From contig CALECM010000073.1 of the NCBI GenBank assembly GCA_937949745.1, positions 21,100-85,099 on the forward strand: 64,000 nucleotides of DNA, in the 5' to 3' direction. The notes beneath the pieces were generated by a model. That model had not been told where the DNA came from. It ran no database searches and saw only the letters and a list, made by a program, of their open reading frames with translations. This DNA comes from an uncultured Bacteroidales bacterium. GTDB lineage: Bacteria; Bacteroidota; Bacteroidia; Bacteroidales; WCHB1-69. Shown here piece by piece: positions 26,814 through 34,907 of the stretch (its first letter is position 1; the number at the start of each line of letters is the position of its first letter). Both the position numbers and the translations under genes were made by a program.

Positions 26814-28529
26814 ATGAATAAAAAATTCTCTCCGGGCGACAGGAAGACAGTCGTATATACCACCAAAGCCAAGTGCCGGGACTGCTATCGTTGTGTCAGG
26901 GTATGTCCTGTACACGCCATTAAAATGGAAGACGGCCAGGCGCAGGTGATTACCGAAAACTGTATTGCCTGCGGCACCTGTATTACGGAATGTCCCCAAC
27001 ATGCCAAAACCTATACAACGGATTATGGTAAAGTATTGCAGATGCTGGAGGGAGAAAATTCATTGATGGTCAGTCTGGCTCCTTCTTTTGCCGGTTATTT
27101 TACAAAATGGGAACAAAAAAGGATTCCGTCGGCACTGAGGGCGCTGGGATTCAATTATGTGGCTGAAACGGCAGTAGGAGCATGGCATGTTGCCAACGCT
27201 TCATTCGGGTATATTAAAGACCATGAGCAGCAAAACCATATTTGTACCTCATGTCCGGCCATTGTGAATTATATAAATATTTATATGCCTCAATATTCGG
27301 GAAACCTGGTTCCGGTCTCTTCACCCATGATCGCGCATGCCAGGTTATTAAAAAAAGAATTTCCCAGGGCTAAATTTGTCTTCATCGGGCCGTGTGTGGC
27401 TAAGAAAGACGAGGCTTTCCAATACGAGAAGGAACATCTTATAGATGCGGTATTGACCTTTGACGAATTGGAAGAATTGTTTAAGTTGAAAAATATAAAA
27501 CTGGATTCATGCGAAGAAAGCCAATTTGACCAGGAAGTTACCGGGGATGCCCGGCTTTTTCCTTTGGAAGGAGGGCTTTTGCGTACGGCGGGAATGCCCA
27601 CGGATATGTTGGATAGCCGTATTATTGCGGTAAGTGGATTTGAAGAGATCAAAGAAGTACTTGAATCGATGAAAGGCGGGAAGCAACGAATCGTGATAGA
27701 TCCGTTATTTTGCCGTCACGGATGTATCAACGGTCCGGTAGCGAACAGGTCTGAAAATATATATGATAAGCGTAGCCAGGTATTGGATTACGCGTCCAAA
27801 TCTCCGGGTGTAAAAAGTGAAGAAGTACTGGCTAATTTCACTAAAGCGGAATATCATGGAAAACCTCTTAAAAGTACCGCTTTTACAGAAGACCAAATCA
27901 AAGAAGTATTGGCTGTCATCGGGAAACATTCAGCGGAAGATGAATTGAATTGTATGGCATGCGGGTATAACAGTTGCAGGGAAAAAGCCGTCGCGGTTTT
28001 GGAAGGTGTAGCGGAACCTGAAATGTGCATGCCTTATATGAGGAGAGTAAGCGAACAGAAATTCGAAACGCTTATCCAGTATGACCCTAACGGAATCGTA
28101 ACGCTGGATAAAAAATTGGAAATCGTCCATATGAATGAGGCGTTTAAAAAAATGTTCGCCTGCTCCGATTCGATATACGGGAAGAATATATCCTATCTCA
28201 TCGATCCCGAACCTTTCGAAAAAATAACCACGGGAAGCAGTGAACTTATCCGTGAAAACATTCATTACGCCAATTATAATATTACCGCGCACGTGGTCGT
28301 ATACGCTCTTCCGGAACAGGAACAATACGTGGGTATCTTTATGGATGTCACGGATTTTCAAACTAACCAGGAAAAACTTTCCGATATTAAATCCGAAACC
28401 CTGAATAAAGCCCAGGAGTTGCTCGACCATCAGATATCGATGGCCCAGGATCTGGCGCGTTTTTTGGGAGAGCATACCGCGAAAGAAGAGTATTTGTTGA
28501 ACAGCCTGATCAACCTGACCAAAAAATAA
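26814..28529 (+). CDS. Putative sensory [FeFe] hydrogenase with PAS domain (group C-like)
   Basis: 571 residues. Two [4Fe-4S] motifs (CRDCYRCVRVCP from 21; CIACGTCITECP from 50) precede an H-cluster-type domain in which all four cluster Cys are kept: TSCPA (Cys147), GPCVAKKDEA (Cys194), and CRHGC (Cys300, Cys304). The proton-relay Cys of active enzymes (first Cys of TSCCP) is Ser146 here, and the GGGQP end of the third motif is missing. A further Cys4 site (CMACGYNSC, 380-388, plus Cys405) and a PAS domain (about 413-515) follow, then a helical tail. This matches group C hydrogenases, thought to sense H2 or redox rather than turn over. GTG 26778 is in frame but lies in the inverted repeat; ATG 26814 is preferred. 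Gap to the phosphatase gene 12 bases. Confidence 0.85.
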   Translation: MNKKFSPGDRKTVVYTTKAKCRDCYRCVRVCPVHAIKMEDGQAQVITENCIACGTCITECPQHAKTYTTDYGKVLQMLEGENSLMVSLAPSFAGYFTKWEQKRIPSALRALGFNYVAETAVGAWHVANASFGYIKDHEQQNHICTSCPAIVNYINIYMPQYSGNLVPVSSPMIAHARLLKKEFPRAKFVFIGPCVAKKDEAFQYEKEHLIDAVLTFDELEELFKLKNIKLDSCEESQFDQEVTGDARLFPLEGGLLRTAGMPTDMLDSRIIAVSGFEEIKEVLESMKGGKQRIVIDPLFCRHGCINGPVANRSENIYDKRSQVLDYASKSPGVKSEEVLANFTKAEYHGKPLKSTAFTEDQIKEVLAVIGKHSAEDELNCMACGYNSCREKAVAVLEGVAEPEMCMPYMRRVSEQKFETLIQYDPNGIVTLDKKLEIVHMNEAFKKMFACSDSIYGKNISYLIDPEPFEKITTGSSELIRENIHYANYNITAHVVVYALPEQEQYVGIFMDVTDFQTNQEKLSDIKSETLNKAQELLDHQISMAQDLARFLGEHTAKEEYLLNSLINLTKK

Positions 28530-28541
28530 TTCCGGCTTATT

Positions 28542-29687
28542 ATGTATATACATACCGATGTTTTCGCCGTCCAGTCTTCCAAAAAACCACAGTGGCCCTG
28601 TGGGGATGCTTACGGTGTTATCCGGGATCTTAAAGCTACGACGATCATCCTGGCCGACGGATTGGGTTCGGGCGTAAAAGCCCATATAGCTGCCACCATG
28701 TGTGTGTCCCGCTTAAAAGGATTGATCACGGAAGGGGCGAGTCTGCGGGAAGCTTTCCGTTCGGTAACCGATACCATGGATAAGGCCTGGGGATCGGGAG
28801 ATCCTTTTGCCGTTTTTACCGTGGCAAGGATATTGAATAACGGGCAGGCCACAGTTTTGACCTATGAGATGCCTCCGCCTATCCTGATAAATCCCGTTTA
28901 TGCGCAAATCCTTAAAGACAGGGTCTATACGCAAAAGAAAGCCATCATTCACGAGTCTTATTGTATGTTGTCGAAAGACGAAGGAATCCTGTTGATGTCG
29001 GATGGGATCACTCAGGCTGGCATCGGGCAGAGGTTCGTTTACGGTTGGGAATCGGAAGGCGTACAGCGGTATGTGGAATCGAAATTGAACGGTGAGAGGA
29101 TAGATGGAGAAAGTTTGGTGATGGATATCCATGCCAAAGGGCGTTCTTATTGGCCGAATGACAAGGGTGACGATTGTTCGGTGGTGCTGGGACTGAACCG
29201 TCGCGGTATTATCGTAAACCTGATATGCGGACCGCCGTTAGATAAAGAGAATGATGAAAAATTCGCCCGTTCTTTCATTAATTCGGAAGGGATCCATATT
29301 GTTTGTGGAGGTACTACGGCCAAGATTATCTCTAATATGGCTAAAAAGAAACTGGAAATAAAAAAATCGGATAGTTCCGTTACACCTCCGGCTTATAGCA
29401 TCGACGGATTTGAAATGGTGACCGAAGGAGTGGTTACCTTGAATCAGGTTTATCACCTGTTGGAAGATAATACCGCCGATTTACCGATGGAGACCATTCC
29501 TGGAGAACTGGCTTGGTATCTTCGTATGGCCGACCGCATCAACGTGTGGGAAGGAACCGCGTCCAATCTGGGTCATGACCAGGTGGAGTTCCGTCTTCAG
29601 GGGCTTTTTAATCGCGCCCAGATACTTAAAGTGATCACCGAACGCCTCAAAGACCAGGGTAAACTTGTCGTTCACGAAAAATGGTAA
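28542..29687 (+). CDS. SpoIIE/PP2C-type serine phosphatase linked to sensory hydrogenase
   Basis: 381 residues. The N-terminal 220 residues are a PPM-type phosphatase domain: acidic metal ligands in CGDAYG (21-22), ILADGLGSG (37-44), LMSDGITQAG and GDDCSVV (about 206-213). These bind Mn/Mg and dephosphorylate Ser/Thr phosphoproteins. The remaining 160 residues (VCGGTTAKIISNMAKKK and onward) are an additional alpha/beta domain found with this phosphatase type; its role is not known to me. PP2C phosphatases next to PAS-containing [FeFe] hydrogenases are a recurring pairing in anaerobes, so H2/redox state probably gates this enzyme. No partner kinase or anti-anti-sigma factor is nearby. Confidence 0.85.
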   Translation: MYIHTDVFAVQSSKKPQWPCGDAYGVIRDLKATTIILADGLGSGVKAHIAATMCVSRLKGLITEGASLREAFRSVTDTMDKAWGSGDPFAVFTVARILNNGQATVLTYEMPPPILINPVYAQILKDRVYTQKKAIIHESYCMLSKDEGILLMSDGITQAGIGQRFVYGWESEGVQRYVESKLNGERIDGESLVMDIHAKGRSYWPNDKGDDCSVVLGLNRRGIIVNLICGPPLDKENDEKFARSFINSEGIHIVCGGTTAKIISNMAKKKLEIKKSDSSVTPPAYSIDGFEMVTEGVVTLNQVYHLLEDNTADLPMETIPGELAWYLRMADRINVWEGTASNLGHDQVEFRLQGLFNRAQILKVITERLKDQGKLVVHEKW

Positions 29688-29721
29688 ATCCCGGTCGGCT
29701 TTTATCCTCCTACATTTTTCG

Positions 29722-29729
29722 TATCTTTG
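29722..29729 (+). promoter_or_regulatory. recF -7 promoter element (TATCTTTG)
   Basis: TAnnTTTG 18 bases before the ATG at 29748. The longer open frame of recF begins with a TTG inside this element, which fixes the start at 29748. Confidence 0.65.
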
Positions 29730-29747
29730 CATCCCTTTTCAATCAAT

Positions 29748-30839
29748 ATGTTTCTCCGGAATATCAAACTTGTCAATTTTAAGAATTATAAGGATGCGGA
29801 ATTTGATTTTTGCCCGAAAATAAATGCCGTTGTAGGAGAAAACGGCGCCGGCAAAACCAATCTCCTGGATGCCATCCATTACCTCTCTTTCTGTAAAAGT
29901 TATTTCACTTCCCATGATAGCCTTGCTATTCATTTCGATGCTGATTTCTTTGCGGTCCATGGTGAGTTTGTGGGCTTTAATGACCGGAAGCCGGCCAAGG
30001 TGAGTTGCACTTTTAAGAATCCGGGTCGTAAAGTGATGAAGGCTAATCAAAAAGAATATAAATTGCTGAGCGAACATATCGGACTTTTTCCCCTGATCAT
30101 GATCTCCCCGTATGACCATGACATCATTCTGGACGGTAGCGACGTGAGAAGGAAATTTTTTGATATGATCATTTCGCAATTCGACAAAGAGTACCTGCGA
30201 CAACTGATCAGATACCAGAAACTGATTACCCAAAGGAATGTGTTGCTGAAGAAGTTCATTGAACAGAGAAGCTTTGACGCATCTTTGCTGGCTGTTTTCG
30301 ACGAACAGTTACGGGAACCCGGTTATTATATCTTTAATAAACGGCGGGGTTATATCGGGGATATTATTCCTTATTTCCAGTCCCACTATGATTTTTTAGC
30401 CGACGGAAAGGAAAAAGTGGGTATTGTTTATGAATCGGGATTGTTGCACACTTCTTATGAAGAAGGTCTGGCCAATAGCGAAACGGCGGATCGCAGATCC
30501 GGATATACTACTTTCGGTTTGCATAAGGACGATTATATTTTTACTATCGACGAAAGGCCCGTTAAAAGGTTCGGCTCCCAAGGCCAGCAGAAAACATTCG
30601 CGATCGCCCTTAAATTATCCCAATTCGATTATATCTATAATCAGAAAATGGTTAAACCGATATTACTCCTGGACGATATTTTCGATAAACTCGATTTGAA
30701 CCGTATCGGCCGTCTTCTCGAATTAGTGGGGAAAGACAGGATAGGGCAGGTGTTTATTTCGGATACCAATGAAACAAGAGTCAAAGACATTCTGGATACG
30801 CACCAGGTAGAATATAAAATATATACGATTAACCGTTGA
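29748..30839 (+). CDS. recF: DNA replication and repair protein RecF
   Basis: 363-residue SMC-like ATPase that loads RecA at single-strand gaps with RecO and RecR. It has Walker A GENGAGKTNLLDAI near 30-43, the RecF-typical YLSFCKSYF after it, an ABC-like signature GSQGQQKT, and Walker B ILLLDDIFDKLD. Starts MFLRNIKLVNFKNY, the usual RecF N-terminus. It is not beside dnaA or dnaN. Followed after 13 bases by the ABC-F gene. Confidence 0.94.
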   Translation: MFLRNIKLVNFKNYKDAEFDFCPKINAVVGENGAGKTNLLDAIHYLSFCKSYFTSHDSLAIHFDADFFAVHGEFVGFNDRKPAKVSCTFKNPGRKVMKANQKEYKLLSEHIGLFPLIMISPYDHDIILDGSDVRRKFFDMIISQFDKEYLRQLIRYQKLITQRNVLLKKFIEQRSFDASLLAVFDEQLREPGYYIFNKRRGYIGDIIPYFQSHYDFLADGKEKVGIVYESGLLHTSYEEGLANSETADRRSGYTTFGLHKDDYIFTIDERPVKRFGSQGQQKTFAIALKLSQFDYIYNQKMVKPILLLDDIFDKLDLNRIGRLLELVGKDRIGQVFISDTNETRVKDILDTHQVEYKIYTINR

Positions 30840-30852
30840 TTATTCCCGGACT

Positions 30853-32742
30853 ATGAATTACCTTTCTGTTGAAAAACTAACCAAATCATTCGGAGAAAAA
30901 ATTCTTTTTGAGGATATCACTTTCGGTATAGAAAAAGGACAGAAAATCGCGTTGATCGCAAAAAACGGTACGGGGAAAAGTACACTCCTGAACATTATCG
31001 CCGGCATTGAAGCTCCCGACAACGGAACGGTGACGACCCGCAATAATATTACCGTATCTTACCTTCCTCAAATGGATACTTTTTCAGAGGAGTTTTCCGT
31101 AATCGATACTATCTTTGAAAGTAAGCTTCCCGTTATTCAGGCTATAAAGGAGTATGAGACCTGTCTGGTGCTGGCAGAAAAAACTCCCGGATCCCTGGAT
31201 GAGAAGCGGATGGAAAAAGCCATCGAAACGATGGACAGACTGAATGCCTGGGACTTTGAGAGCAGGGCCAGGGAGATCCTTTCGCGTTTCGGGATCCATG
31301 ATATTTTCCAGAATATCGGTGAATTATCCGGCGGACAACGGAAAAAAACCTCTTTGGCCAAAACACTGATCGAGGAAACGGACCTTTTGATCCTGGATGA
31401 ACCTACGAACCATCTGGATATTGATATGATCGAGTGGCTTGAGGAATATCTCTCCACCTCCAATACGACGCTCCTTATGGTGACGCATGATCGATATTTC
31501 CTGGATAAAGTATGCAATAATATCATCGAATTGGATAACAGACAGCTCTATTCTTACAAAGGAAGATACGACTATTATCTGGAGAAGAAATCGGAACGGA
31601 TCTCCAATGAAGCGGCTGAACAGGAAAAGATAAAATTGCTTTACAGGAAAGAACTGGAATGGGTGCATACTTCACCCCAGGCCCGTACCACAAAAGCCAA
31701 AGCCAGGATCAACGCTTTTGAAGAACTGAAAGAGGGAGCTTCCAGAAAGTCGGCCCAACAACAGGAAGCATTTAAAGTTCAGACCGAAAGGCTCGGGAAT
31801 AAAATACTGGAAATTAACAATATCGATTTTGCGTACGGCGAAAATAAATTGCTGGATGATTTTTCCTATATATTTAAGAAAGGAGAAAAATGCGGTATTG
31901 TCGGGAAAAACGGAACCGGTAAGAGTACTTTCCTCAAACTGATTATGCGGGAATTGAAACCTGATAAAGGAAAGATCACTCCCGGACTTACGATTAAATT
32001 CGGCTATTTCTCACAGGAAGGGTTGGAGATCAAAGGAAATAAAAGGATCCTCGAACTGGTAAAAGAATTCGCGGAAATGATCCGGGTAGATAATGGTAAT
32101 TATATCAGCGCTTCCCAGTTTTTATTTCATTTCGGATTCGGATATGAACAGCAATATACCTATTATGAAGATCTTAGCGGAGGAGAAAAGAGGAAACTGC
32201 ATCTGTTGATCACTTTATTGCAAAATCCGAATTTCCTTATCCTGGATGAGCCCACTAATGATTTCGACATCGATACTCTCAACCTCCTGGAAGATTTCCT
32301 CACCCATTACCAGGGGTGCCTGCTGATCGTTTCCCACGATCGCTGGTTCATGGATAAGCTGGTAGATCACCTGTTCATTTTTGAAGGCGACGGTAAAGTG
32401 AAAGATCATTATGGCAATTATACGGAATACCGTATAGTGAAGGATAAGGCCCTCAAGCAACAGAAAAAAATCGAAAAAGCCCTCAAATCCCCGGCAGAAA
32501 AAGAAATAAAGCCTAAAGCAGCTTCCGTGAACAAGCTGACATATAAAGAAAAAGTAGAATTAGAAAGCCTGGAATCATCCATTACGGTATTGGAAGCTGA
32601 GAAAATCGAACTGGAAAACAAGTTGAACAGTGGAACCGGTGATAATCAACAGTTGATGGAATGGAGTAAACGTTACCAGGAATTGATGAACGATATGGAA
32701 GCCAAAACCATGCGATGGCTCGAACTTAGCGAAAAAGAATAA
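30853..32742 (+). CDS. ABC-F family ATPase, Uup-like
   Basis: 629 residues with two ABC domains and no membrane segments: Walker A KNGTGKST near 36-43 and again near 350, signatures LSGGQRKK and LSGGEKRK, and Walker B LILDEPTNHLD and LILDEPTNDFD. The linker between domains contains the ABC-F helical arm. The C-terminal 90 residues form a charged coiled coil, as in Uup, which binds DNA or ribosomes. ABC-F proteins act on the ribosome; a resistance role is not indicated. It lies 6 bases before rsmE, so recF, this gene and rsmE are probably one transcript. Confidence 0.9.
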   Translation: MNYLSVEKLTKSFGEKILFEDITFGIEKGQKIALIAKNGTGKSTLLNIIAGIEAPDNGTVTTRNNITVSYLPQMDTFSEEFSVIDTIFESKLPVIQAIKEYETCLVLAEKTPGSLDEKRMEKAIETMDRLNAWDFESRAREILSRFGIHDIFQNIGELSGGQRKKTSLAKTLIEETDLLILDEPTNHLDIDMIEWLEEYLSTSNTTLLMVTHDRYFLDKVCNNIIELDNRQLYSYKGRYDYYLEKKSERISNEAAEQEKIKLLYRKELEWVHTSPQARTTKAKARINAFEELKEGASRKSAQQQEAFKVQTERLGNKILEINNIDFAYGENKLLDDFSYIFKKGEKCGIVGKNGTGKSTFLKLIMRELKPDKGKITPGLTIKFGYFSQEGLEIKGNKRILELVKEFAEMIRVDNGNYISASQFLFHFGFGYEQQYTYYEDLSGGEKRKLHLLITLLQNPNFLILDEPTNDFDIDTLNLLEDFLTHYQGCLLIVSHDRWFMDKLVDHLFIFEGDGKVKDHYGNYTEYRIVKDKALKQQKKIEKALKSPAEKEIKPKAASVNKLTYKEKVELESLESSITVLEAEKIELENKLNSGTGDNQQLMEWSKRYQELMNDMEAKTMRWLELSEKE

Positions 32743-32748
32743 TACATT

Positions 32749-33465
32749 ATGGAGTTTTACTATTCCCCTGATCTTGAGAATGACCAGATAATTTTATCTC
32801 CGGAAGAAGCCCGGCATTGCATTAAAGTTATGCATCACCGGATCGGTGATACCATCTTTGTGGTTGATGGAAAAGGATGTCTGGCGGAATCGGTTGTTGT
32901 GAATATAGATAAAGTGAATGCCGTACTTCATATTACCCGTAGAGAATACGGACTCGGAAAACGCGATTTTATTTTACATATCGCAATTGCACCCACCAAG
33001 AACAGGGAACGCATAGAATGGTTTCTGGAAAAAGCGGTTGAGGTCGGTGTCGAAAAAGTGAGTTTTATCATTTGCGAACATTCCGAACGTCCCCGCCTCG
33101 AAATGGCAAGGCTCGAAAGGATCGCCGTCGCGGCCATGAAACAATCCCATACGGCCTATATGCCTGATCTGGAAGTTATTTCTTTTGAGGATTTTGTCCT
33201 GCAAAATGATGGTATCAACGGAGAAAAATTAATTGCCTGGTGCGAAGCCGGTGCCGGTGTTGAACAACTTGCCCGGCTCCCTCTGGTAAAAGACCATATT
33301 ACATTACTTATCGGACCGGAAGGAGATTTCAGTGAGCAGGAAGTGAGGAAGGCTTTGGAATATGGATTCAGGGAAGTGAAACTAGGTAATAAGCGTCTCC
33401 GGACCGAAACGGCGGGTTTATACGGGTGTTGTGTGATTGCCGGAATTAAAGAAGTTAAGCGGTAA
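32749..33465 (+). CDS. rsmE: 16S rRNA m3U1498 methyltransferase RsmE
   Basis: 238-residue SPOUT-family enzyme that methylates N3 of U1498 in 16S rRNA with S-adenosylmethionine. It has an N-terminal PUA-like region (LSPEEARHCIKVMHHRIGD), the APTKNRERIEWFLEKAVEVG segment, and the knotted AdoMet-binding end LLIGPEGDFSEQEV ... KLGNKRLRTETAG. Normal length. Confidence 0.94.
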   Translation: MEFYYSPDLENDQIILSPEEARHCIKVMHHRIGDTIFVVDGKGCLAESVVVNIDKVNAVLHITRREYGLGKRDFILHIAIAPTKNRERIEWFLEKAVEVGVEKVSFIICEHSERPRLEMARLERIAVAAMKQSHTAYMPDLEVISFEDFVLQNDGINGEKLIAWCEAGAGVEQLARLPLVKDHITLLIGPEGDFSEQEVRKALEYGFREVKLGNKRLRTETAGLYGCCVIAGIKEVKR

Positions 33466-33551
33466 TATTTTGAACCGTGTTTAATCACAATAATATAACG
33501 TATATTGGCGTTCGAATATCCTGAATGAATGGTACTAAAACCGGATCTAAT

Positions 33552-33989
33552 ATGAAAAAAATTATTCCATTTTTATTGATTATCCTTGTAGGCATTTTCG
33601 TAGGTTGCAGGTATGAAGAACCGGGTGGCAGCCTTAAATCACCTGAAAACAGGCTTATCGGTTACTGGTTTTTGCAGGCAGTGTATAAAAATGATGTTCA
33701 AATGGATTCCGTTAAGGATGTTCTGGCTAATCAGCCCGGAAATTACTATTCTTTTCATTTTGACGGACCGTTTGCAGTTACTGCCCTTATTGACCAAACC
33801 ATAGAAGAATCCGTGCGCGGAGACTGGAAATTTGAAAATAAGAAAAAAAGTCTGAATCTGGTTTTTGTACTCCACAGTGTCTATTACAATTATACCGCTG
33901 ATATTATCAAGTTGTCCGGACAGGAGTTGAAATACCGCTATAGGGATGAACGCGGGAATACCTGGAGATTACATTTCTACAAAAGGTAA
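33552..33989 (+). CDS. Small lipoprotein, lipocalin-like
   Basis: 145 residues from ATG 33552. A type II signal peptide (IIPFLLIILVGIFVGC) places the lipidated Cys at 20. The rest (LIGYWFLQAVYKND ... SFHFDGPFAVTALI ... GDWKFENKKKSLNLVF ... YRYRDERGNTWRLHFYKR) has the strand rhythm of lipocalin-like/DUF4847-type Bacteroidetes lipoproteins. Function unknown. An ATG at 33525 would put nine extra residues before the signal peptide and is unlikely. Confidence 0.65.
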   Translation: MKKIIPFLLIILVGIFVGCRYEEPGGSLKSPENRLIGYWFLQAVYKNDVQMDSVKDVLANQPGNYYSFHFDGPFAVTALIDQTIEESVRGDWKFENKKKSLNLVFVLHSVYYNYTADIIKLSGQELKYRYRDERGNTWRLHFYKR

Positions 33990-34017
33990 TTAATCTTGCA
34001 ATCTCTTAAACCGTTCC

Positions 34018-34270
34018 CTGAGTTCGTCGAAGGTATGATTCCGAATTCTGTTTTTTTATTTTAAAGATTTAAAACATCTATTTCCCCGTTGGCTGAGTTT
34101 ATCGAAGCCAACAGGAAATAAAATCACCTCTTATTGTCATCCTGAGCGCAGCGAAAGATCTTGAAGTACTCTTTCTGAGTTCGTCGAAGGTATGATTCCG
34201 AATTCTGTTTTTTAGTTTAAAGATTTAAAACATCTATTTTCCCCGTTGGCTGAGCTTGTCGAAGCCAACA
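34018..34270. repeat. Two 96-bp direct repeats with hairpins
   Basis: 34018-34113 and 34175-34270 are almost identical 96-bp units. Each opens with CTGAGTTCGTCGAAGG and ends in a 7-bp hairpin GTTGGCT/AGCCAAC around GAGTTTATCGA (34088-34112) or GAGCTTGTCGA (34245-34269). A degraded unit (CCTGAGCGCAGCGAAAGATC) lies between them. Together they fill the 33990-34291 gap; no gene is seen. Confidence 0.85.
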
Positions 34271-34291
34271 AGGAGTCCCCCTTAAAAATAA

Positions 34292-34325
34292 AAAAGGGAT
34301 GTTCACTATTACGGACATCCCTTTT
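34292..34325 (-). terminator. Rho-independent terminator after ferritin gene
   Basis: 11-bp perfect stem AAAAGGGATGT (34292-34302)/ACATCCCTTTT (34315-34325), 12-base loop, with a T-rich tail when read on the minus strand, 21 bases past the ferritin stop. Confidence 0.8.
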
Positions 34326-34345
34326 GACTAACCGTGAATGAAAAA

Positions 34346-34861
34346 TCACTCATTGGTCTGGGTTTGATCCACAAAGGTTCTGGTTTCAAATTCCTTGTCA
34401 TATACGCGCAAAGCGCCCGGAAGCGTTTCAATGGCAACAAGGGTCTGAAGTATATCATTGGCGGTGGTTTCTTCTTCCACCTGCTCATCGATGAACCATC
34501 TCAGAAAACTTTGGGTGGCGTAATCTTTTAATTCCACAGCCGTATCCATCAGTTTATTGATCAATGCCGTTACTTCCTGTTCATGACGGTAAGTCTCTTC
34601 GAAAGCGGCGGAAGGGCTTTTCCATGAAGTAGGGACTTTATCAATGGGTTTCAGTGTTACCGATCCTCCACGGTCCTGAATATACCGGAAAAGTTTCATC
34701 GCATGGGATTGCTCTTCCTGGAACTGGACATACATCCAATTGGCAAAACCCGGTAAATTCTGATCGCTGAACCAGGATGACATGCTTAAATAAAGATAAG
34801 CGGACCAAAATTCGGCGTTAATTTGATCATTCAACTCATTTTGCATTTTTTCGTTTATCAT
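34346..34861 (-). CDS. ftnA: Non-haem ferritin
   Basis: 171-residue four-helix iron-storage protein. The ferroxidase-site ligands are visible: Glu in NAEFWSAYLYLS (first helix), Glu and His in QEEQSHAMKLF (EExxH), and Glu in RHEQEVTALI and later. Ferritins oxidise Fe(II) with H2O2 or O2 and store it as a mineral; in anaerobes they also protect against oxygen exposure. Monocistronic, with its own terminator. Confidence 0.94.
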   Translation of the reverse strand: MINEKMQNELNDQINAEFWSAYLYLSMSSWFSDQNLPGFANWMYVQFQEEQSHAMKLFRYIQDRGGSVTLKPIDKVPTSWKSPSAAFEETYRHEQEVTALINKLMDTAVELKDYATQSFLRWFIDEQVEEETTANDILQTLVAIETLPGALRVYDKEFETRTFVDQTQTNE

Positions 34862-34907
34862 AATTGTTAGTTTTAAGGTTAATATTGTGTTTCTGGTTAT
34901 ATCTCAA

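Noticed and set aside
27930..28685. 251-residue open frame on the minus strand
   Set aside because: Antisense to the sensory hydrogenase gene and the start of the phosphatase gene, both of which carry clear motifs; the frame has no recognisable domain.
30853..32742. ABC-F gene as an antibiotic-resistance determinant
   Set aside because: The C-terminal coiled coil and chromosomal recF-rsmE context fit the housekeeping Uup-like group; nothing suggests a resistance subfamily.
34018..34270. Spaced direct repeats resembling a minimal CRISPR array
   Set aside because: Only two 96-bp copies, a spacer that itself contains a degraded unit, and no cas genes; they are intergenic hairpin repeats.
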